From: Bacteroidota bacterium
Lineage (GTDB): Bacteria; Bacteroidota; Bacteroidia; Flavobacteriales_F; PHOS-HE28
Direction: 5' to 3'
DNA length: 6,623 nucleotides
Assembly: GCA_963169595.1 (NCBI GenBank)
Contig: CAUJFM010000052.1
Span: 1-6,623, forward strand
Position numbers and translations under genes: made by a program. Below, piece after piece: positions 1 through 5,200 of the stretch (positions within the stretch are counted from its first letter, which is position 1; each line of letters opens with the position of its first letter). The notes beneath the pieces were generated by a model that was not told where the DNA came from, did no database searches, and was given only the letters and a program-made list of their open reading frames with translations.

Positions 1-292
1 GCGGATGAGCCGCCGCTCCAATGAACTGGCCCCCGGCCAGCCCACCTACCAGGACACCTATGCCTGGGTGCTCTTCCAGCTGGGCCGCTTTGCCGATGCC
101 CGCACCTGGATGGAGAAGGCACTGGCCGGTTCCCCCGACCCAGACGGCGTGCTGCTGGAGCACTACGGGGACATCCTCTTCGAGCTCGGGGAGGTGCCGG
201 CGGCTGTGGAGCAGTGGAAGAAGGCCTTGGGCAAGGAGGGCGCCAGCGAACTGCTGGAGCGCAAGATCAACGAAGGGAAACGGTTGGAATGA
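1..292 (+). CDS. TPR-repeat protein, C-terminal end only (5' truncated by window edge)
   Basis: The frame is open from base 2 to the TGA at 290-292, so only about the last 96 residues are visible. The ATG at 5 is probably internal, because the frame stays open to the edge. Two tetratricopeptide-like units can be read. The first is around DTYAWVLFQLGRFADARTW with the following MEKAL, and the second around LEHYGDILFELGEVPAAVEQ with the following WKKAL. Both show the usual helix-turn-helix pattern of small residues and the LG turn. The tail is a charged helix (ELLERKINEGKRLE). TPR units are protein-binding scaffolds, and no catalytic function can be assigned. The stop overlaps the ATG of the next gene (ATGA), so the two are probably translationally coupled. 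In Bacteroidota such a TPR gene often precedes the DUF4292 and M23 genes (recalled, not checked), which suggests an envelope role. The cellular location cannot be judged without the N-terminus. Confidence 0.85.
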   Translation, partial: RMSRRSNELAPGQPTYQDTYAWVLFQLGRFADARTWMEKALAGSPDPDGVLLEHYGDILFELGEVPAAVEQWKKALGKEGASELLERKINEGKRLE

Positions 293-1179
293 CAAGGGGC
301 GCACGTGCATCGGTGATCGCGCTCGTGCTCCTCGTCTCGGCATGCAAGAGCGGCCGGCCCATCGTGGTGCTCAACCGGGACCTGCCCGCCCGCTCGCCGG
401 AGCGCATCATGGAGCGCATGCTCGCCGCGGACACCGCCAGGGCCCGGTACTACTCCGCCAAGGCCGCCGTGGACGTGCAGCTTCCCGATGGGTCCAAGAG
501 CTTCAAGGCCCAGTTGCGCAGCGTGGAGGACAGCGTGGTGTGGGTGAGCGTAGTGCCCGCCCTGGGCATTGAAGTGGCGCGGATCCTGCTCACCACCGAC
601 AGCGTGAAGCTGCTGGACAAACTGAACGACCAGTTCTTCGTGGGCGATACCGCCGCAGCCAAGAAACGTTTCGGCCTGCAACCCAGCCTGTCCCTCCTCC
701 AGCAGGCGCTCATGGGCCGCCCCATCGGGTTCGATACGCAGGAGAAGTACCGCTCTGACCGCGAGGATGGCTGTTACGTGCTCACCAGCCGGGAGAAGCG
801 GCGCTTCGTTCGCGCGGCGGAGGATATCAGTCCGGCCGACACCTTGGCCCGCGACCGCGACATGGCTGAACGACGCCTGGAGCGCACCCTGCGCCGCGCC
901 GAGGAGAAGGACGCCATCATCTACCGCTATTGGGTGGAGCCCGACAGCTTCCGGGTGGTGCGGGTCACGGTGAGCGATCTGGTACGCGACCAGGTGGCCG
1001 ATGTGCGTTATGAACAACGGGCGGGTGCCGAAGGCCGCTACCTGCCCACCTTCATCCGCATCACGCTCAGTGAACCAGGACGCATGGCCACCGGTACCTT
1101 GGAGCTCTCCCGCATCTCCACCGAAGGCCCGCTGCAGGTCCCGTTCAAGATCCCCGAGAAGTATGTGCCCATGCCCTGA
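289..1179 (+). CDS. DUF4292 family lipoprotein (LolA/LolB-like)
   Basis: A 296-residue protein. I chose the ATG at 289 because it overlaps the previous stop as ATGA, has a purine-rich GAAGGGAAA at 271-279, and begins a clean lipoprotein signal. That signal has Arg3 and Arg6, a hydrophobic stretch of residues 9-18, and a lipobox V-S-A-C with Cys19 as the lipidated residue. The frame is open further upstream, but that part overlaps the TPR gene and lacks a signal. Residues 81-105 contain DSVVWVSVVPALGIEVAR followed by ILLTTDS, which I recognise as the hallmark block of DUF4292. The end, with PFKIPEKY at 285-292, also fits. DUF4292 is, as I recall, placed with the LolA/LolB fold that carries lipoproteins to the outer membrane, so a periplasmic lipid- or lipoprotein-handling role is plausible but inferred. 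Residues 182-209 are an Arg/Glu-rich segment that looks like an inserted helix. The gene overlaps the EnvC-like gene downstream by 17 bases. Confidence 0.88.
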   Translation: MTRGARASVIALVLLVSACKSGRPIVVLNRDLPARSPERIMERMLAADTARARYYSAKAAVDVQLPDGSKSFKAQLRSVEDSVVWVSVVPALGIEVARILLTTDSVKLLDKLNDQFFVGDTAAAKKRFGLQPSLSLLQQALMGRPIGFDTQEKYRSDREDGCYVLTSREKRRFVRAAEDISPADTLARDRDMAERRLERTLRRAEEKDAIIYRYWVEPDSFRVVRVTVSDLVRDQVADVRYEQRAGAEGRYLPTFIRITLSEPGRMATGTLELSRISTEGPLQVPFKIPEKYVPMP

Positions 1180-2422
1180 GCCCCGCCACTTCCGGCAACT
1201 GGCCGCACTGCTGCTCCTGCTGCTGGTGCCCCTGTTCTCCATGGGGCAGAGCCGCAAGGAGCTGGAGAAGAAGCGCGAGGCCCTCGACAAGCAGATCAAG
1301 ACCACCACCGCCCTCATCGATCAGGCGCGGAAGGAGCAGCGCGTCACCCAGCAGCAGCTGCAGTTGCTCGAAAGCCAGATCCAGGCCCGGGAGCAGCTGA
1401 TCCGCGCCATGAACGGGGAGCTGCGCCAGGTGGACCAGCGGATCCAGGAGGACGAGGAGATGGTCACTTCGCTGCGCAAGGACCTGGTGGAGCTGAAGGA
1501 GGAGTATGCCCGTATGGTGCAGTTCGCCTACCGCAACCGCAGTTCCTACGACCGCCTCAGCTACCTGTTCGCGGCGAACAGCTTCCAGCAGGCCTTCAAG
1601 CGCAGCCGCTACCTCAACCAGATCGCCGAGCAGCGGGTGCGGCAGGCGGCCCTCATCGCCGAGACCCAGGCGTCCATCGAGGACAGGCTGGCGGCCCTGC
1701 GCGAGCAGCGTGAGGCCAAGAACCGCATCATGGCCGAGGAACAGGCCGAGAAGCAGAAGCTGGCCGCTGACCGCAACGGTCAGCAGAGCGCACTGGCCAG
1801 CCTCAAGAAGGAGGAGGGACGCCTGCGGGAGACCCAGCGTCGCCAGCAGAAGCAGCGGAACGACCTGGATGCCGCCATCCGCAAGGCCATTGAGGAGAGC
1901 ATGCGGAAGGAGACCAAGCCGGCCGCCAAAGGGGGAAGTGCAGGCACCGGTGGGTCAACGGCCAAACTAGAGGTCACCCTCACCCCTGAGGCCAAGGAGC
2001 TCAACGCCGACTTCGAAAAGAACAAGGGGAAGCTCCCCTGGCCGGTGGAGAAGGGCGTCATCACCAGTCGCTACGGCAAGCAGCCGCACCCCGTGCTGCC
2101 CGGCATCGTCATCGAGAACAACGGCATCGACATCACCACCGAGAAGGGGGCCGGCGTGCGCGCCGTGTTCCGGGGCGAGGTGAGCAGCGTGATCGTGATC
2201 CCCGGCGCGGGCAAGGCGGTCATTGTCAGCCACGGGGCCTACCGCACCGTGTACAGCAACCTGCGCGACGTGTCCGTGGTGAAGGGGCAGAAAGTGGAGA
2301 CCAAGCAGGTGGTGGGCACGGTGCTCACCGACGACAATGGCTCGGTGGCGCACATCGAGATCTGGAAGATCACCAGCGAGGGGCTGGTGAAGGTGGACCC
2401 CGCCCTGTGGATCTACCGTTGA
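1163..2422 (+). CDS. envC: EnvC-like murein hydrolase activator, degenerate LytM/M23 domain
   Basis: A 419-residue secreted protein. The ATG at 1163 gives a signal peptide: Arg8 and Arg11, a Leu-rich core at 13-25, and probable cleavage after Gly28 leaving Gln29. Starting at the ATG at 1241 would lose it. Residues 30 to about 250 are Glu/Lys/Gln-rich coiled coil, broken by the family segment YLFAANSFQQAFKRSRYL at 134-151. A Gly/Ser linker lies at 257-266. The LytM (peptidase M23) domain covers about 289-419 and ends in DPALWIYR. Compared with active LytM enzymes, the first zinc His is Asn319, the catalytic His of the YxHL motif is Asn366, and the first His of HxH is Val395. Only Asp323 and His397 remain. 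Known EnvC proteins are likewise inactive and instead activate amidases that split septal peptidoglycan, with the coiled coil contacting FtsEX. That role is inferred here. The ORF overlaps the DUF4292 gene by 17 bases, so coupled translation is likely. Confidence 0.9.
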   Translation: MCPCPEPRHFRQLAALLLLLLVPLFSMGQSRKELEKKREALDKQIKTTTALIDQARKEQRVTQQQLQLLESQIQAREQLIRAMNGELRQVDQRIQEDEEMVTSLRKDLVELKEEYARMVQFAYRNRSSYDRLSYLFAANSFQQAFKRSRYLNQIAEQRVRQAALIAETQASIEDRLAALREQREAKNRIMAEEQAEKQKLAADRNGQQSALASLKKEEGRLRETQRRQQKQRNDLDAAIRKAIEESMRKETKPAAKGGSAGTGGSTAKLEVTLTPEAKELNADFEKNKGKLPWPVEKGVITSRYGKQPHPVLPGIVIENNGIDITTEKGAGVRAVFRGEVSSVIVIPGAGKAVIVSHGAYRTVYSNLRDVSVVKGQKVETKQVVGTVLTDDNGSVAHIEIWKITSEGLVKVDPALWIYR

Positions 2423-2447
2423 AGCCCGGGCGGATCGGTTACCTTTG
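2419..2447 (+). promoter_or_regulatory. Candidate Bacteroidota-type promoter for tatA-gatA
   Basis: TACCTTTG at 2440-2447 matches the Bacteroidota -7 box TAnnTTTG exactly. A TTG at 2419-2421, overlapping the stop of the EnvC-like gene, lies 18 bases upstream and could serve as the -33 element. Transcription would begin near 2452-2456, giving a leader of about 40 bases before the tatA ATG. The 10-base palindrome CGCGGCCGCG (2449-2458) covers the expected start point. It could be an operator, but may simply reflect high G+C. The box lies in the only spacer of this size on the plus strand, which supports it. No experimental evidence is available. Confidence 0.5.
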
Positions 2448-2492
2448 ACGCGGCCGCGGTCACGTACCATTCTGATCGGCAGGCCACTGGCA

Positions 2493-2648
2493 ATGGGCAA
2501 GTTCGGCATGACGGAGATCGTCCTGATCCTTTTGGTGGTCCTGCTCCTGTTCGGCGGGAAGAAGATCCCCGAGCTCATGAAGGGCCTGGGGAAGGGTATC
2601 CGGGAGTTCAAGGATGCCAGCAAGGGGGAAGAGAAGACCCCTGAGTAG
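2493..2648 (+). CDS. tatA: Sec-independent protein translocase subunit TatA/E family
   Basis: A short protein of 51 residues. A single transmembrane helix (about residues 5-19) is followed by the Phe20-Gly21 hinge and an amphipathic Lys-rich helix, GGKKIPELMKGLGKGIREFK (21-40). This is the diagnostic TatA/TatE layout. The tail is short and charged (DASKGEEKTPE). TatA oligomerises around TatC to let folded proteins with twin-arginine signals cross the inner membrane. The ATG at 2493 fits the usual short N-terminus before the membrane helix, with GGCAGG at 2478-2483 as a weak ribosome site. The ATG at 2508 is possible (46 residues). A TTG at 2445 would add an odd Arg-rich extension that overlaps the promoter box, so I rejected it. 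No tatC or tatB is in the window. It lies 70 bases after the EnvC-like gene and 15 bases before gatA, so tatA and gatA are probably one transcript. Confidence 0.92.
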   Translation: MGKFGMTEIVLILLVVLLLFGGKKIPELMKGLGKGIREFKDASKGEEKTPE

Positions 2649-2663
2649 TCCACCTAGGATCCA

Positions 2664-4076
2664 GTGCGGGGCGTGAGCACCACGAAGACCTTTGCCGAGG
2701 CCCGGGAAGCCCTTGCCCAAGGGGCCACCGTGAGCCGTTCCGTGGAGTCCGCATTGCGGTCCGCGAAGGAGCACCAGGGGCTGAACGCCTTCCTGGAGCT
2801 GTTCGATGAGAGCGCCATGGCCCAAGCCGCGCGCGTGGATGAACGCGTGAAGCGCGGCGAGGCGGGTCCGCTGGCCGGTCTCCTCCTCAGCATCAAGGAC
2901 AACATCTGCTACAAGGACCACAAGGTCAGCGCTTCCTCCAAGATCCTGGAAGGCTTCACCAGCCTCTACAGCGCCACCGTGGTGGAACGATTGCTCGCTG
3001 CCGATGCCGTGATCATCGGCCGCACCAACTGCGACGAGTTCGCCATGGGCAGCAGCAATGAGAACAGTGCTTTCGGCAAGGTGTTGAACCCGGTGAACAC
3101 CAGCATGGTACCCGGCGGGAGCAGTGGCGGTGCGGCGGCCAGCGTGGCGGCTGGCATCGTGCACGCCGCCCTCGGCAGCGATACCGGCGGGTCCATCCGC
3201 CAGCCCGCCTCCTTCACCGGCACTGTGGGGTTGAAGCCCACCTACGGCCGCGTGAGCCGGTACGGCCTCATCGCCTTTGCCAGCAGTTTCGACCAGATCG
3301 GACCCTTCGCGCACACCGTGGACGACGTCACCGCGGTGTATCAGGCCATGGCCGGCCAGGACCCGCGCGACAGCACCACCAGCCGTCGCCCGCAGGAGCC
3401 CATCGCGCTGGAGCATCCCGGCAAGCTGCGCATCGGCTACTTCCGCGAGGGACTGGAACGTCCCGGCATGGACCCCGAAGTGGTGGCCCATCTGCAGGCG
3501 CACATCGACCGCTTGAAGGCCGAGGGGCATGTGGTGGAGCCCGTGGAGGTCCCCCTGCTGGACCACCAGGTGCCCACCTACTACATCCTCGCCACCGCCG
3601 AGGCCAGCAGCAACCTGGCCCGGTTCGACGGCATCCACTTCGGCCACCGCAGCAAGGCGGCCAAAGGGGTGGAGGAGACCTACCGCCTGAGCCGTTCGGA
3701 AGGCTTCGGGCCCGAGGTGAAGCGCCGCATCCTGCTCGGCACCTTCGTGCTCAGCGCGGGCTATTACGATGCCTACTATGCCCAGGCCCAGCGGGTGCGC
3801 CGCATCCTGCGTGACCGGACGCTGGAGGCCTGTGCCAGCTACGATCTGCTGCTGGGGCCCACCTGTCCCACCACGGCCTTTGCCCATGGTGCCGTCACCG
3901 ATCCGGTGGCCATGTACCTGCAGGACATCTTCACGGTGCAGGCGAACCTGGCGGGCACCCCGGCCATCAGCCTGCCCACGGGCACGCACAGCAACGGACT
4001 GCCTTTCGGCATCCAGCTCATGGCCGCACCCTTCGCCGAAGCGAAGTTGCTGGCCGCCGCCCAGCACCTGTTCTGA
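2664..4076 (+). CDS. gatA: Asp-tRNA(Asn)/Glu-tRNA(Gln) amidotransferase subunit A
   Basis: A 470-residue amidase-signature protein, close to the usual GatA length. In GatCAB this subunit releases ammonia from glutamine and feeds it to GatB, which amidates Glu-tRNA(Gln) or Asp-tRNA(Asn) in the cytoplasm. The Ser-cisSer-Lys triad is intact: Lys78 in SIKDN, Ser153 in the glycine/serine loop PGGSSGG, and Ser177 in GSDTGGSIRQPAS. The spacing equals that of characterised GatA enzymes. GRTNCDEFAMGSSNENSAFG at 119-138 is specific to GatA, which separates it from general amidases. The start is a GTG, either at 2664 or at 2673 (467 residues). I kept 2664, with AGGA at 2656-2659 as a weak ribosome site, but the choice is uncertain. 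gatB and gatC are not nearby, as is common when the subunits are scattered. Which tRNA is served depends on whether GlnRS and AsnRS exist elsewhere in the genome. Confidence 0.96.
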   Translation: MRGVSTTKTFAEAREALAQGATVSRSVESALRSAKEHQGLNAFLELFDESAMAQAARVDERVKRGEAGPLAGLLLSIKDNICYKDHKVSASSKILEGFTSLYSATVVERLLAADAVIIGRTNCDEFAMGSSNENSAFGKVLNPVNTSMVPGGSSGGAAASVAAGIVHAALGSDTGGSIRQPASFTGTVGLKPTYGRVSRYGLIAFASSFDQIGPFAHTVDDVTAVYQAMAGQDPRDSTTSRRPQEPIALEHPGKLRIGYFREGLERPGMDPEVVAHLQAHIDRLKAEGHVVEPVEVPLLDHQVPTYYILATAEASSNLARFDGIHFGHRSKAAKGVEETYRLSRSEGFGPEVKRRILLGTFVLSAGYYDAYYAQAQRVRRILRDRTLEACASYDLLLGPTCPTTAFAHGAVTDPVAMYLQDIFTVQANLAGTPAISLPTGTHSNGLPFGIQLMAAPFAEAKLLAAAQHLF

Positions 4077-4078
4077 TC

Positions 4079-4095
4079 GGAGGCTGCTAGCCTTC
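4079..4095. terminator. Weak candidate hairpin between convergent gatA and pdxA
   Basis: AGGCT (4081-4085) and AGCCT (4089-4093) form a perfect 5-base stem around a 3-base loop. One G-T and one G-C pair can be added outside it. The hairpin spans the 10-base gap between the two convergent stops and runs into the last codons of pdxA. On the plus strand a pyrimidine-rich stretch (TTCCTTCCG) follows rather than a true T run. It could act as a small terminator, but the stem is short and chance is a real alternative. Confidence 0.25.
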
Positions 4096-5160
4096 CTTCC
4101 GTTCCTTCTCGCGCTTCTGTGGCTGCAGCGGGTTGGCCATCACCTCGCGGTAATGCTCACGGTTCCGCTTGATGTCGCAGGCCATCCACACGGCCGCGCG
4201 GAAGCTGCCCTCATCGGCCACACCCTGTCCGGCAATGTCCAGTCCGGTGCCATGGTCGGGGCTGGTGCGCACCACGGGCAGGCCGGCCGTCACGTTCACC
4301 CCATGGCCGAAGCTCAGCGCCTTGAAGGGCGCCAGGCCTTGGTCATGGTACATGGCCAGCACACCGTCGAAGTGCTTGTAGCCACCGCTGCCAAAGAAGC
4401 CATCGGCCGCGTAGGGTCCCATGGCCTTGATGCCTTCCTCGTTGAGCCGGCGCACGGCCGGTGCGATGCGCTCCTTGTCCTCGCTCCCCAAGGTGCCACC
4501 ATCGCCCGCATGCGGGTTCAGGCCCAGCACGGCGATGCGGGGTTCCAGCACACCGAAGTCGCGCAGCAGGCTCTGGTGTAGCAAACGGGCCTTGGTGAGG
4601 ATCCTGTCGGTGGTGATGGCCGCGGGCACGTCCTTCAGGGGGATGTGGCCCGTGACCGTGCCCACGCGCAGCCCTTCGCCCACCAGCACCATCAGCACCT
4701 CGCTGTCGCTGCCGGCCATCTGCTGCAGGAACTCGGTATGCCCGGGATAGGCGAAGCCCGCCTGCTGCATGCTGTGCTTATCGATCGGGGCGGTCACCAG
4801 CACGTCCACCTTGCCGCTGGCCAGGTCCTGCGCTGCGGCCTCCAGGCTCTTGATGGCATAGCTGGCCAGCTGACCGGAGGGTTTGCCCAGTTCGATGGCG
4901 ATGTCCTCCTCCCACACGTTCACCAGATTGAGTTTCTTCGGCAGGGCCTCACGGGCGTCGCTCACCCGGTGGAATTGGACCTCATCGAGCTTCAGGGCCT
5001 TGCGATGGAAGCTCACGGTGTGTGCCGACGCATACAGCACCGGGGTGATGTCCTGCAGGATGCGGGTGTCCTCGAAGCACTTCAGGACCACCTCGAGGCC
5101 GATGCCGTTGAGGTCGCCGCAGCTGATACCGACGCGGATTGGGGGGCGGGTTTCGCTCAT
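4087..5160 (-). CDS. pdxA: 4-hydroxythreonine-4-phosphate dehydrogenase
   Basis: A 357-residue protein. PdxA oxidises 4-phosphohydroxy-L-threonine with NAD(P). The product is condensed by PdxJ with deoxyxylulose phosphate to give pyridoxine 5'-phosphate, in the DXP-dependent vitamin B6 route. Family signatures are GISCGDLNGIGLE (11-23), TAPIDKHSM (123-131), PGHTEF (139-144), TGHIPLKD (170-177), LGLNPHAGDGG (212-222) and the LAMYHDQGLAPFK block (268-280). The expected metal ligands are His141, His172 and His272. The glycine-rich start reads GDLNGIGLE instead of the GDPAGIGPE common in proteobacteria, a variant I associate with Bacteroidota. The ATG with its stop-side edge at 5160 begins just before the conserved domain. 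The frame runs further upstream to 5262, but that part is low-complexity and overlaps the aminopeptidase gene. The tail is rich in Lys, Arg and Glu. It lies 40 bases downstream of the aminopeptidase gene with no promoter seen between, so co-transcription is likely. Confidence 0.95.
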   Translation of the reverse strand: MSETRPPIRVGISCGDLNGIGLEVVLKCFEDTRILQDITPVLYASAHTVSFHRKALKLDEVQFHRVSDAREALPKKLNLVNVWEEDIAIELGKPSGQLASYAIKSLEAAAQDLASGKVDVLVTAPIDKHSMQQAGFAYPGHTEFLQQMAGSDSEVLMVLVGEGLRVGTVTGHIPLKDVPAAITTDRILTKARLLHQSLLRDFGVLEPRIAVLGLNPHAGDGGTLGSEDKERIAPAVRRLNEEGIKAMGPYAADGFFGSGGYKHFDGVLAMYHDQGLAPFKALSFGHGVNVTAGLPVVRTSPDHGTGLDIAGQGVADEGSFRAAVWMACDIKRNREHYREVMANPLQPQKREKERKEG

Positions 5161-5170
5161 GGGTCGCTGG

Positions 5171-5192
5171 GCACGCCGCAGGGGCGGTGTGC
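5171..5192 (-). promoter_or_regulatory. Intercistronic hairpin before the pdxA start codon
   Basis: In the spacer between the aminopeptidase stop and the pdxA ATG, bases 5171-5179 can pair with 5184-5192 around a 4-base loop. On the transcribed minus strand this gives eight G-C or A-U pairs and one A-C mismatch. The hairpin begins 8 bases after the aminopeptidase stop codon and ends 10 bases before the pdxA ATG. No U tract follows, so it does not look like a standard terminator. It could block ribosome access or protect the message end, or be a by-product of high G+C. Confidence 0.35.
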
Positions 5193-5200
5193 TGGTGTGA

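Noticed and set aside
163..1317. A 384-residue minus-strand frame opposite the DUF4292 gene
   Set aside because: No domain or motif is visible; the plus-strand gene has a lipobox, the family motif and matched overlaps with its neighbours.
2424..2431. GCCCGGGC palindrome just after the EnvC-like stop as a terminator
   Set aside because: It has no loop and no T run, so it cannot fold into a terminator hairpin; likely chance in high-GC sequence.
2433..2479. Repeated GATCGG at 2433-2438 and 2474-2479 as a regulator site pair
   Set aside because: Six bases repeated twice in a GC-rich spacer is easily chance, and no symmetry or further copy supports it.
1967..2653. A 228-residue minus-strand frame over the end of the EnvC-like gene and tatA
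   Set aside because: Crosses two convincing plus-strand genes and a promoter; the composition is that of an antisense shadow.
2460..4067. A 535-residue reading frame on the minus strand, opposite tatA and gatA
   Set aside because: Its translation is a His/Gly/Ala-rich string with no recognisable domain, as expected opposite a high-GC gene, while the plus strand encodes unmistakable TatA and GatA.
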